Shown piece by piece: positions 11,141 through 20,527 of a stretch of DNA of 32,608 nt. The notes under the pieces are model-generated. The model was not told the DNA's origin. It was given only the letters and a program-made list of their open reading frames with translations, and searched no databases. Within the stretch, counting starts at the first letter, position 1. Each line of letters starts with the position of its first letter. The DNA comes from Chara braunii. Lineage: Eukaryota; Streptophyta; Charophyceae; Charales; Characeae. The translations under genes and the position numbers were made by a program. The DNA lies in contig BFEA01000105.1 in NCBI GenBank assembly GCA_003427395.1, forward strand, positions 2,056,997 through 2,089,604, written 5' to 3'.

Positions 11141-11175
11141 ATAGTCTCACTGACGCCAGTCGTCAGACAGACTAT
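11141..11175. other. Second hairpin, 13 of 15 paired
   Basis: Arms 11141-11155 and 11161-11175 pair at 13 of 15 positions around the 5-base loop CCAGT. It lies 9 bases after the first hairpin and shares the AGTCT word with it. No transcription signal is evident. Confidence 0.65.
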
Positions 11176-11280
11176 GACAGTGTTCAGGGGCCCTCAGAAA
11201 CCGAAGGAAGTGGCCCATAGTGGTTGAGAACACAAAATTCAACAAATTGAATGCTTTGCGTCCCAAACTATTCCTTGGCG

Positions 11281-11325
11281 GGTCAGGGTAGGGGGGAGGG
11301 GAGGGGTGGGGAGAGAGGACGAGGA
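11281..11325 (+). other. G-rich tract with quadruplex potential
   Basis: Six runs of three or more G separated by one to three bases (GGGTCAGGGTAGGGGGG and onward). This satisfies the usual four-run G-quadruplex pattern. Function unknown. Confidence 0.6.
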
Positions 11326-11596
11326 GACTCAGTGACTGAGATCTTTACAGACAGCATGCTGTGCTGTTGATCTGATGATCTGATTAGTCAAATTTCCGCT
11401 CCTTATTGTTACTCTTCTTACTGGCCCACTTGCCATTGCTGAAACTACAGACATGCTTAGAAATTTACTAGCTAGGGTATTACGGTACTATTACCCTTTC
11501 CAAGTTTCCATTTTTACTTCCTCTTTAAGTGTGGCGGCAATCAATGCAGACTGTGGTTATATTATCTCCTTGGGACTGATTTTGAGGACCCTTCCC

Positions 11597-11628
11597 GGGG
11601 CGCGGCGCTACCGAGAGCGCCGCGCCCC
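11597..11628. repeat. Perfect 13-bp GC hairpin (copy 1)
   Basis: GGGGCGCGGCGCT, loop ACCGAG, AGCGCCGCGCCCC. A sister hairpin with the same design is at 14081-14102. Confidence 0.75.
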
Positions 11629-11660
11629 CCCGCTACAGCGCGAACTGGTCGGCGGGACAA

Positions 11661-11816
11661 GCAGCACGAGGCGGGCGAGCGAAGGCGATGGCGGGAGTGA
11701 CTCGCGATGAGGTTGTAAGGGCGCTGCGGGCGCGACGAGCAGCACGAGGCGGGCGAGCGAGGGCGATGGCTGGAGTGACTCGTGACGAGGTTGTGAGGGC
11801 GCTGCGGTGCGTTCGT
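11661..11816 (+). repeat. Two tandem 78-bp GC-rich units
   Basis: GCAGCACGAGGCGGGCGAGC recurs at 11661 and 11739. The period is 78 bases, or 26 codons, so a plus frame reads the M-A-G-V-T-R-D-E-V-V-R-A-L-R motif twice. I doubt it is a gene: the frame is short and Arg-rich. Confidence 0.85.
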
Positions 11817-13100
11817 GATGGTGGTAGGGGTTGGGAGGGGGTGTGGTGGTGGGAGTGGCGGGGGTGGTGTTAAAGGTAGCTATCGTGGATGGGGAGGCGC
11901 CAACATCTTAAATGACCTTCTAACTTGGGATGCCACGTGTGGAAAGAAGAGGGAGGGGGTATATCGAACGAGAGTGTCTTGGTTTTTTTCCCTCTTCCTA
12001 CCTTGTTCTTCGTCTCCTGTTTCTTCCGATCTAGCTGTTGAAGGTCGCTTTGCAGGGATCGAACTCTCTGTGAGGCTGCGTTGACGGGCTTAACGCGGTC
12101 ACGCACAACACAATCGCTTTCGGGAAGTTTTATGGAGGCAGCGGTGTCCTGAGTATCTCTTCTGGCTAGTGCACTTTGCTAAAGGGTTGTCCTAGCACTG
12201 GCTATGGGGAGGAGAGGGTGTTCCTCTCGCAGAAAGAGGAGGGGGATGAGTTTGGTTGGGATGGCGGTCTGGCAATGGGATCTGGAGACGGCGGGAGTGG
12301 AGTGTCTTGAGATGACCTGAAGAACTGGAGATTTTACGAAGAACGAGACAATTTTACGAGGCGATGGGATCTCGGCGCGCGGCGATTTCTCAAAGACGTC
12401 AACCTAAGTTTTGTTCTATTTTCCTATAGTATCTTAGGGTTTCGGGGATTAGGCTGTTCCCACGATAGTCCACCAGAATTTGTATTACCTATTCATCTTT
12501 TCTATATCGTTACCCCTGGTGATGATCCAAATGATGACAAGCTAATATTGGTGTTATAGCCTGGCACCCAATTGGAATATCTTGACTCGTGTGGTAAGTT
12601 TCTAAGTTCTGAACTCTGAAAGGTTTAATCTCTTATTCTACATGCCATATTCGTGTGCTAGGTGTTTTTATAAATCCTGATCGATAGTTTGCATCTTCTT
12701 TCTCATGTTCTGTCTAGAGTGTTGATTCGTTTCAGCTTAGAACCTTCTGATTACAGTTGGCTTTCTTTGTTTACATATTCCTGATCTACGATCTGAGCGA
12801 TTTCTTGAACTAGAGTTCTGGAAATCAGAGTCGAAAGGCCATGAGGACATGAAAATTAACTTCCTATTCCATTTTTCATCTTGAAATTTTGAAATCTATC
12901 AAACTGTGTCTGCAATTGATCTTCCGACTTGGATGATTTTGAATTGGATGCCAAAATTTTCGTGATTGCTATTTGATCTCATTTTCCAATTTCGATTTTC
13001 AAAAAACCTTTAATTTCTTAATGGTGTGAAGCTGGGTTGGGGATGGAAGGTTGAAGGGGTTCTTAACAGAGGAGGGTCGTTGGTAAGGGTAAGTAGGTTA
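11817..13100. other. No gene seen; AT-rich from about 12400
   Basis: 11817-12400 is mixed and G-rich; 12400-13020 is AT-rich and stop-dense in all frames. At 12548-12561, TTGGTGTTATAGCC loosely resembles the initiator-Met-type primer binding site that follows plant 5' LTRs. It differs at several positions and I cannot find paired LTRs, so I do not call an element. Confidence 0.4.
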
Positions 13101-13104
13101 GAAG

Positions 13105-13400
13105 GACGGTGCTGGGATGACGCAGCCCGGTGCTGGAGTTTGTGCTCTGTAACCCGGGGGGGAGCTTGAGGCCTGCGAAGTTATGCTGAGCGCATAACCA
13201 GACCGTCCAACGAGGCTGGCGCCGGGGTATTGTCCTTGTAACTGGAAAGGGGTCTGCCGCCACAGGGACTGCCGAGGGAGGAAGGCACTTCCTGACCGTC
13301 AGAACACGTTTGGTCGGTACTGGGGAGGGTTGTGGTGCCCTGTTACCCTAGCAGAAAGGGGGTATGAGATCAAGTGAGTTCTGGTACGAAGACGGAAAGC
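13105..13400 (+). repeat. Family B repeat, three diverged units
   Basis: Units near 13114, 13210 and 13300 each have a GG(C/T)CGGTGCTGG-like core followed about 15 bases later by CCTGTAACC or a variant. They are clearly older than the copies at 13621 and 17309. Confidence 0.55.
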
Positions 13401-13620
13401 CTGGACTGACACTTCGTCTGTTGAGGGGGGATTTTAGGGATTTTAGGATAAAAGGCGTTTTAGCTTCGCCCCCCCCGTTCTCATAAAGTTTATAGCGAAA
13501 ATCTTCGTAAGATTAGGTCATTTGGTAGTCCTGGATGGTCTTCAGGATTTTGAGATTCCTGCTAACTCATCCTGAGGTGGTTTCGAGGTTGTTGTACTCA
13601 ATGATTTGCAGTTGTCCGAT

Positions 13621-13870
13621 GCCAGAACGACGCTGGCCGGTGCTGGGGAGTTGCCCTGTAACCTGCAACGCGGGAGCATGAGGCCTGGTAGAGAGATCTG
13701 GGGATGTTTTGGGGTGGGCATTCCACGGGACATCCAAGGGTTACTGCCGGGATGACGCTGGTCGGAGTTGGGGTGAGTCGTGTCGCCCTGTAACCCAGCT
13801 AGATGTGGGGGTAAGAGACCTGGAAGAGCTCGGCAGGGAGTAAGACAGTTTTGGAAGACTTCGAAAGGGT
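13621..13870 (+). repeat. Family B repeat, two-unit copy
   Basis: Two units have GACGCTGG at 13629 and 13754 (125 apart), each followed by GCCCTGTAACC and then a GAG(G/A)CCTGG block. It is highly similar over its full length to 17309-17545. The minus strand is open through much of it, with no recognisable protein. Confidence 0.85.
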
Positions 13871-14080
13871 GTGTGAGGGACTTCAACGTTTTTTAGATCA
13901 TTTGCAGGACCCCTGCGGCCTATTCTCATGCTCTTTTTTACTGTAATGTATTCTGACGTACCTTGAGAAGAGAATGGGGGGTGATGCTTGACCATCTTCT
14001 CCCTCAGACAAATTGTCCACAGCCGTGAGGGCAGTTTAAAGGTCAGCCACCACAGACCTAAAGAGGGGACGGAGGGGGGG

Positions 14081-14102
14081 GCAGCGCTACCGGGAGCGCT
14101 GC
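14081..14102. repeat. GC hairpin (copy 2), compensating base change
   Basis: GCAGCGCT, loop ACCGGG, AGCGCTGC. Against copy 1 at 11597, one stem pair changes G-C to A-T on both sides, so pairing is kept. A short GGGG/CCCC extension flanks it with one slip. Confidence 0.65.
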
Positions 14103-14516
14103 GCCCCGACACCAACCACGGCGGCGGAGTGAGGCGGTGAAGCGGGAGCGTGACTGACTCAAACCGGCTTCGCTCTGGCGCGCTCAAACGAACGACGTGG
14201 TGCATGGCGATGGAGAGACAGAAGAGCTGGTGGGGTAATGGAGGAGTTGTTGGGCTGGGTGTCGAGCTTACGGTAGCTGCTTACTAGGCGTTTTGCGCAT
14301 GCGCGGGGAGTGAAGGTGCTTGTCTATACCGTATCACAGGTTGATAGGGAGAATAGACCGACTCCCAGAGACTTTCTGGGAGTTCCGCGTTCATACTCCA
14401 TTGCCGCTGCGTTTTTGCCTGTGGCATAGAGCCTGTGAGGTGTCGTCTCTGAGGATGCCTGTGGAGTTCAGCGGAGTGAGCCTTGCGTGACCCGAAGTGC
14501 GAGTGGAGTAGCTACC

Positions 14517-15430
14517 TATCATCATCAGTGTTCTCGTCCATCGACATCAGGGAGGCTCGTCACCATGGTAAAGGTTTTGTTATCATCATGAGGGTTGTTC
14601 GTCATCGCCATCAGGGTGCTACTCTTTATCATCATCAAGGCGGTAACAGGACCCGCGTGCAGCTAGTTAGCAACATCTCGTCACTAGTACTAGAAACAAG
14701 GTACGTGACAGCACCGTCATGTTGGGGCTGTGGTCTTTACCATCATCACTATTGCAGCCGCTCGTTGGCATCGTTATCAGTATTGCCCTCATCAATGTTT
14801 TACTATTTTAGGGGCGCTGTCTCATCCCTATTATTATCATGACCAGTGCATCATCACAAGTGCACGTTATTAGCAATATCATCATCCTCGATTCCTCATC
14901 ATACGGCACGCGCTGGGAAACTGCACGCAGCAAGGAAAATAGCGCGCGCGCGCTCGACGATTGCGCGCGATTGGGCGCGCGTCCTGACTCGAAAATTGGA
15001 CCACCGGTGGTCTATGTCGAGGAGCTGAGGTGTTCGAAATTTCAGATCAAATGGTCTAGTGGATCATGAGATATCGAAGATTCAGGGTGCGCCATGAAAT
15101 TCGAGTATGTCGGGCGATGTGGACGACGGGGCAAGGCGATCGTCATCAACATAATAGATAATAAGTCCACATCCTTATCATCATTACATCTCTATGGGTG
15201 TTTAGTCATTTCTATAGTGATTTTCACCATCTGTAGTATCACGATCATCAACATTATTATCCTCATAGCTAGCATCTGTTGTATCATGATCATCAACACT
15301 ATCATCCTCACAGCTACCATCTGTAGGCGAAGTTGATCGCCACCACTATCTTTAGGCTACCGATTCACTCAAATAGTCATCTATAACATTTCGATCATTA
15401 TCACTACCATCATCAATATTAAATATCAAT
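14517..15430 (+). repeat. ATC/CATC-rich cryptic simple repeat
   Basis: ATCATC, CATCATC and related words recur through about 900 bases with interruptions. An (CG)n-rich island lies at 14940-14985. The short Ser/Ile/His-rich frames here come from the repeat. A similar ATC tract reappears at 31659-31771. Confidence 0.7.
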
Positions 15431-15495
15431 CTGAAAACCTTTTAGTCTCAGGGTACCGTTTTCGGCTACCCAATTATCCAATAGTCATAAATATT

Positions 15496-15600
15496 TACAT
15501 CCTGATTAGCTATATCTTGATTACCTACATCTAGATTACCTATATCTTGATTACCTATATCTCGATCACCTATTTCTTGATTACTTACTTCTTGATTACG
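15496..15600 (-). repeat. 15-bp minisatellite, seven units
   Basis: Seven contiguous 15-base units resembling TATATCTTGATTACC. On the minus strand they are in frame as the pentapeptide G-N-Q-D-I, inside a short frame (ATG near 15625, about 54 codons, stop near 15455). Whether it is translated is unknown. Confidence 0.9.
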
Positions 15601-16380
15601 ACTATTCGTAGCAGAAATTTCAGACATAACGTTTTCATGTTGGGATTGTTTAGCAATTTCGCCACTAGGATCTGCCCTGCATGTTCCCCCTTTGTTTCGT
15701 TTTTTTCATGAGTTTTTGCAGACGCTGTAGTGGGGATAGGACTTCGGAGGTTATGGCTGGAACTTTGGTAGGCAGGGGGGTTTTGAGACTTCAGGGTACA
15801 GATACACGGTAGTTACCCACAACAGGTCTGAGATCCGTCTGGCCTAAGTTAGGGGACAGGCCAGGGGAAGGACGGTAGGACTGTCAGCCTGGGCTCCACT
15901 TGGCCTTGGATAAGCTAGGGGAAGGAGAGATAGGGCTGGCCAGTTGTGGGTATAGACTACTAGTTAGCTGTCCCCGAAAAATTAACCCTGGGGTCTGTTA
16001 TAGGGGAGCCTTATTCTACAGGGTGGTGGGAGGCAGTAGCCCTATTGGGAGTAGGGCAGATTGGGGATTGTCTGAGTCTGGGGCCGGGGTTGGAGAGTTG
16101 GTCGCCTTCAACCCCAGCGGGGGCAGATAGGGACAAGGGGTGGGCAAAGGCAGCCTCCAGGAGGGGATTGGTTGTCGTTGCGGAGGTGGTGGTGGGAGGG
16201 GAGGGGATTTGTTTTATGTTGGGGCCGAGGGATTTTCCTCGGTGGAGGCAGCATGAGACAAGGTATAGTGGGTTGAACTGTGACCAATGAAAGCATATCC
16301 TTGTTACGGCACCGTCAAAAAAAGATCTGATGACATATTCTCAATTCCTTGATTGGACTCCAATTATCTTCTCTCTCGTT
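15601..16380. other. No gene seen
   Basis: G-rich, low-complexity plus strand (GGGGA, GGTGG words) between the minisatellite and the 16381 repeats. No domain or family signature in any frame. Confidence 0.5.
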
Positions 16381-16690
16381 GAACTATGTGGTGGAGGAGG
16401 TCGGCTCGTCGAAGGGAGATGGAAAATTGAAGTCCATTCTTAACCATGTGGGTTTTGGAGAGGTTGATTGTCTGCTGTTTCTTATCTTCCGAACTATGTG
16501 GTGGAGGAGGTCGGCTCGTCGGGAGATGAGGAAGAGCAGGGGGTTGCTAGGCATAGCAGGCAGGAAGCTAATTGTTCTCAGACTTGTTCAGAATTTGTTT
16601 CTGGACTGATTACTTTCTTNNCTCCCTTNGAACTATGTGGTGGAGGAGGTCGGCTCGTCGAAGGGAGATGGAAAGTTGAAGTCCTATTTC
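16381..16690 (+). repeat. Three spaced copies of a 40-60 bp segment
   Basis: GAACTATGTGGTGGAGGAGG begins at 16381, 16491 and 16630; copies 1 and 3 match furthest. The spacers differ in sequence and length. It sits directly before the family A element at 16716. Three N lie at 16620-16629. Confidence 0.85.
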
Positions 16691-16715
16691 AAACCAAAAA
16701 ACGTAGTTCCAATTA

Positions 16716-16905
16716 GATTTTTCTAGTAGTTCCTGGTTCTTTCTCATGCAAGTTCTGATGGAATTTTCCGAATGTATTCGTGATGGGACACTGGGCCCGG
16801 TTCCCAGTTTTGTGCCAATCTGTGAGAGAGAGAGAGAGAGAGAGGACGCTGGGCCTGGTTTCCAGCAGGTGCTGCTCCCCACCGATAGATGGAGTTTGTC
16901 TTTAA

Positions 16906-16939
<34 letters not shown>
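16716..16939 (+). mobile_element. Family A poly(A)-tailed retroposon
   Basis: The leader, GATTTTTCTAGTAGTTC, is shared with 17618. A first hairpin unit follows at 16785 (ACTGGG...CCCAGT, perfect), then a (GA)n insert and a second unit at about 16843 (GCTGGG...TCCAGC, one G-T pair). The 3' motif CTCCCCACCGATAGATGGAG precedes 33 A (16907-16939). Noncoding; no pol III promoter boxes found. Confidence 0.8.
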
Positions 16940-16944
<5 letters not shown>

Positions 16945-17308
16945 GAGAATAGGGTGGGTGAGAGAAGAAAATGGGGGAATATCATGCCTCCTATCAGTGA
17001 GGGGGCTAGCTGGTAGGATGGGAGTATGACACAGCAGCAGCAGAGAGGGTGGCTCTGTTGCAGTTAGTCTTGCCGGAGGGAGGCGTAGAGGTTTGATGGG
17101 GGGTTTCTCTGAGTCGATGTCTGAATTTTGTCATAGTCACCTCAAAAAAAAAAAAAATCTTAATCTGGCCCTAGTTTCCTTGCCAGTTTCGAGATGTTTC
17201 TGGACATTTTAGGTAGTCTTGAGAATTGCTTAGGACTCTGGGTACTTCTTGCAAAGCAGTCTAGGTTTCCTTGATGCTGTTTACTCATGGATCTGTTGTT
17301 TTTTTGAT
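16940..17308. other. No gene seen
   Basis: Purine-rich start after the A tail, a 13-A run near 17144-17156, then sequence resembling the upstream flank of the family B copy at 13540-13620. Confidence 0.45.
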
Positions 17309-17545
17309 GCCAGAACGACGCTGGCTGGTGCTGGGGGATTGCCCTGTAACCTGTTAATAGCAGGAGCGTGAGGCCTGGTAGAGAGATCTGGGGATGCTTT
17401 GGGCCAGGCATTCTAAGGGAAAACCAAGGGTTGCTGTCGGGACGACGCTGGCCAGAGCTGGGGTGAGTCGTGTTGCCCTGTAACCTAGCAGGGTGGGGGC
17501 ATGAGGCCTGGGAGAGCTCGGCAGGGAGGAAGACAGTATTAGAGA
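17309..17545 (+). repeat. Family B repeat, two-unit copy, upstream of family A
   Basis: Two units have GACGCTGG at 17317 and 17444 (127 apart), each followed by GCCCTGTAACCT. It shares block order with 13621-13870 and ends about 70 bases before a family A element in the same orientation. Confidence 0.85.
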
Positions 17546-17617
17546 ATTTTAGAGTGTTTTTGTGGGGAGCTTCCAGGGGTTCTGGGCATTCGAAGGACTT
17601 CCACTAATTGCTGTTTG

Positions 17618-17811
17618 GATTTTTCTAGTAGTTCTTTGTCTAAATTCATGGAATTTTCTGATGATGGGACGCCGGGCCCGGTTCCCAGTTGGTGCCAAAT
17701 TAAGAGGATATGGTTGTATCTATGGGACGCTGGACCTGGTTTCCAACAGGTGTTGCTCCCCACCAATAGATGGAGCTGTTTGTTTGAAAAAAAAAAAGAA
17801 AAAAAGAAAAA
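17618..17811 (+). mobile_element. Family A poly(A)-tailed retroposon
   Basis: The same leader as 16716, then units at 17666 (GCCGGG...CCCAGT, imperfect) and 17723 (GCTGGA...TCCAAC, one mismatch), then the 3' motif CTCCCCACCAATAGATGGAG and an A-rich tail broken by two G (17787-17811). Confidence 0.8.
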
Positions 17812-17913
17812 GCTGCTTTTCTCCTTAGGATCCGCCTCTCTTTTCCGACTTGCACCTCTCCCTGCATTGCATACTATGATCATGCAATCTTGAACCTGAC
17901 TCCATTTCCCAGC

Positions 17914-18085
17914 GGGTGCATGTGCAGGACCAGGTGCACATGCAGGTCCCGGTGCAGGTGCAGGTGCAGGTGCAGGTCCAGGTGCGCGTGAAGGTGCAAG
18001 TGCAGGCGCAGGTGCAGTACTGGGTCCAGGTGCAGGTGCACATGCACGGGCACGTCCACGTGCAGGTGCAGGTGCAGGTGCGCAT
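17914..18085 (+). repeat. GGTGCA hexanucleotide minisatellite
   Basis: About 28 units of GGTGCA and single-base variants. The plus strand reads alternating Val-Gln; minus frames read Pro-Ala or Cys-Thr. Because the unit is six bases, every frame stays open, so the long minus frame crossing it is not evidence of a gene. Confidence 0.95.
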
Positions 18086-18520
18086 GTCAAATAAACTGGA
18101 GCCATCCGTGCTGGTTCTCCAGCAAGGGGGGGTGTAGGTCGTTACCCCTTCACTTCTGACGTGGACAAGACAGAAGCCATAAGTCCTATTGAGATACGAG
18201 CATCCTCTTTCCATAAAAACCGCGTGGTCCTTTGGAACATCCATTACAATTAGAATGATACAGAGAAGATTAATTAGTATGCCCCGTGCATCCAAGGATG
18301 ACACAACACACATAAATTGAGAAATGGTATAAACAATTAAAAATGGGCTGGGATTCCTGGGATTATGAAAATGTTGACGAAGAGTGTGTTGTGCTCGAGG
18401 TAGACGGGTTTCTATTTTCTTTCTTAAGACATCAACTGGAACAGCCCTCCATAAGGCCAGGCCGGGATAAGAGGCCTAGACTGATCTAGAGTTCACCGAA
18501 TAAGATGGCCATTCCATTCG
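18086..18520. other. No gene seen
   Basis: Balanced composition, stop codons in all frames, no repeat that I can identify. Confidence 0.5.
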
Positions 18521-18528
18521 TGACTCAG

Positions 18529-18721
18529 AGGAGAACTGGGCCCACCATCCGTTTATACGTTCTGTTTCATGTAAAGCGACAGTGGGCCCAATTCTCCTCA
18601 CGATAGTCTATGATCTGTTTCATGTAAAGGTATGGTGGGCCCAGTTCTCCTCACGATAGTCTACCTTCTGTTTCATGTATCGTGAGGAGAACTGGGCCGA
18701 CCATCCCTTCACACGAAACAG
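18529..18721. repeat. Array of a roughly 52-bp unit in both orientations
   Basis: The unit reads CTGTTTCATGTAAAGG, then GTGGGCCCAGTTCTCCTCA, then CGATAGTCTA. Forward units lie at about 18561 and 18613. Reverse pieces lie at about 18529 and 18679. The switch from forward to reverse occurs at about 18679. The unit recurs at 18952 and 20071. Confidence 0.85.
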
Positions 18722-19020
18722 GTCATAGACTATCTATCCTGAGGGGAACTGGGCCCACTGTCCCTTTACATGAAAGAGAACATAGACTAAGTGAAGAATG
18801 ATGAAGAGCGAAAGGCCTGCCGGCACTGACTAGTATGAGTACCCCCTGCTGACTTGTGGAGGGACTCACCAGGGGCGGGGAATCCCTCCTCATGTTAGCA
18901 GGGGGCAATCACTGCTCGCCGGCCGTTCGCTCTTCGTCATTCTTCACTTACTCTATGTTCTCTTTCATGTAAAGGGACAGTGGGCCTAGTTCTCCTCAGG
19001 ATAGTCCTATAGTCTATGTC
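18722..19020. repeat. Long palindrome of about 300 bp
   Basis: 18737-18813 and 18925-19005 are reverse complements with only a few mismatches. The match continues inward (ACCCCCTGCTGAC against GTTAGCAGGGGGC) and outward (GACTAT against ATAGTC). The arms contain the 52-bp unit above plus GTGAAGAATGATGAAGAGCGAA. The centre is near 18872. No transposase is encoded. Confidence 0.88.
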
Positions 19021-19033
19021 TTTTTTTTGAAAT

Positions 19034-20035
19034 AACTCCGCCGGTGACCGCTGCAGAGTTTTGAATTCGCAGGAATAACAGTCCACTCCAAGCTTGGGCG
19101 AAGACAAGTTCGAAACTGCAAGGAAAACAGTGAAGTATGGGTTCCAAGGCCTACGGGTTAAATAATTCGCAAAAACGGGAGTGAATCTTCGCTAGAACAT
19201 GGAAAGATACAGCGCCATGATTTTTGTCTTTTGTGCAACCGGGATGCAGGGGCCCAACGAGATACACGGGCTGACAACAATGCAGAGGCCCTAGGGGATA
19301 CACGTGCTGACAACGACACAGTTTCTTTTCTTTTTTTTTTCTCTTTTGTTTTTCCTCAGATTTCCGTACCTATGCGTGTCATCCTTGGGGCCTCGTGGCG
19401 GTGCATCTTTCCATGTTCTAGCGGAAGATTCACTCTCGTTTTGCACATTTAGAGAGTAGTGGAGCCCCCCCCTCTCGCTCCACTACTCTCGAAATGTGCA
19501 AAACGAGAGTGAATCTTCTGCTAGAACATGGAAAGATACAGCGCCATGATTTTTGTCTTTTGTGCATGTCTTTTTTTTTTTTTTTTTTTTCAAGCACTGT
19601 CGCGTGGCTGGCCAAAGCCGCGATGCCTCGGCCACATCCGAGGTAAAAAAAAGAAAGAGAGAGCATCCCGTCGCATGGCTGGGCCACGGTCGCAATGCCT
19701 CGGCCCCGGGCGGAATTTAGAAAAAAAAAAAAAAAAAAAAAAACAACCGAAACGCACGTGCCGGACTGGACTGCAAAGAGGCAGTTCAAAATGCATTTAC
19801 AAAATGGAAAGATACAGCGCCAAAAACGGGAGGGCCTGCTACCGGTACCTGCTCCCAGGCGACGCCAGGCCACGGGAACGGTACCACCTCCCGTTTTTGC
19901 GAATTATTGAACCGGTAGGCCGTCGAACGCATACTTCACTGTTTTCCTTGCAGTTTCGAACTTGTCTTCGCCCAAGCTTGGAGTGGACTGTTATTCCTGC
20001 GAATTCGAAACTGTGCAGCGGTCACCCACGGAGTT
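19034..20035. mobile_element. Foldback element with 148-bp terminal inverted arms
   Basis: Arms 19034-19181 and 19888-20035 are reverse complements with scattered differences; both hold GAATTCGCAGGAATAACAGT and its complement. The outer sides carry T runs (8 T left, about 25 T right) and then, on the right, the CTGTTTCATGTAAAGG unit. The interior (about 706 bp) has no coding domain. It contains a further palindrome (19396-19546), a pair of units of about 45 bp (19246-19316), a pair of units of about 75 bp ending in A runs (about 19600-19743), and three direct plus one inverted copy of ATGGAAAGATACAGCGCCA. It looks nonautonomous. Target duplications were not identifiable. Confidence 0.75.
19396..19546. 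repeat. Nested palindrome inside the foldback element
   Basis: Arms of about 61-70 bases (19405-19465 and 19477-19537, extending outward) are almost perfectly complementary around a C-rich centre of 11 bases. Both contain AACGAGAGTGAATCTTC or its complement. Confidence 0.9.
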
Positions 20036-20527
20036 GTCTCTTTTTTTTTTTTTTTTTTTTTTTTTCCCTATGGTCTGTTTCATGTAAAGGAATGGTATCA
20101 GGGAGCGGCGCTCAGACATTCTTTGGCAAATCTGTTCCTGTCTACGGGACTGAATTTGTTGGTAGAAAGGGGATGTGAAAGGAGTCTGTTGGTCTTCTCT
20201 CCCATTGCCCCTCTGTTAAAACTTAAGTGTCATCCCCAGCCTGCTACTGCGATGCTTTGGACAGTCCTCCGCTGAGCTATCCAGTTGTCCTCGGAATTTG
20301 GCGAGTGGGCCTGAGGTTGGGACAGGAGAATGCTTGTCCCACCGTCATGCGCATTTGTCTCTTTTCCTCTTGCCTTCACAAGTTGTGCATTTCACAGTGC
20401 CGTGTGGCTGGTGATGGTCCAACAGTAGTCTGCATTCAGCGAGAAGTTTCTGCGGGCGCTTGACGCACGCGCGCGCGACACAAAGGCGCTTGTACTGACC
20501 ACGTCACAGGCTGACGTGGACAGAGTA
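20036..20527. other. No gene seen; tRNA-like fragment on minus strand
   Basis: After the T run and one CTGTTTCATGTAAAGG unit, no domain is seen. On the minus strand, 20262-20281 reads ATAGCTCAGCGGAGGACTGT, like the D-arm and anticodon-arm start of tRNA-Tyr with the D-loop deleted. No T-arm GGTTCGA follows, so it is not a tRNA gene. A (CG)n run lies at 20466-20477. Confidence 0.35.

Noticed and set aside
11597-11640. Helitron 3' end at the GC hairpin
   Set aside because: No CTRR end at the expected distance at either hairpin copy, and no Rep/helicase.
12040-12110. GGGATCGAACTC resembling a tRNA T-arm complement
   Set aside because: No acceptor stem, D-arm or A box at the right distance on the minus strand.
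12548-12561. Primer-binding-site-like TTGGTGTTATAGCC
   Set aside because: Several mismatches to the initiator-Met site, no paired LTR and no gag downstream.
16381-16690. Regularly repeated segment considered as a CRISPR-like array
   Set aside because: Only three copies, unequal spacing, eukaryotic context.
17539-18105. 188-codon minus-strand frame rich in Pro-Ala
   Set aside because: It crosses the GGTGCA hexanucleotide repeat and a family A element; a six-base unit keeps all frames open.
19430-19873. Overlapping frames with Phe or Lys runs on both strands
   Set aside because: They are produced by T/A runs and palindromes of the foldback element.
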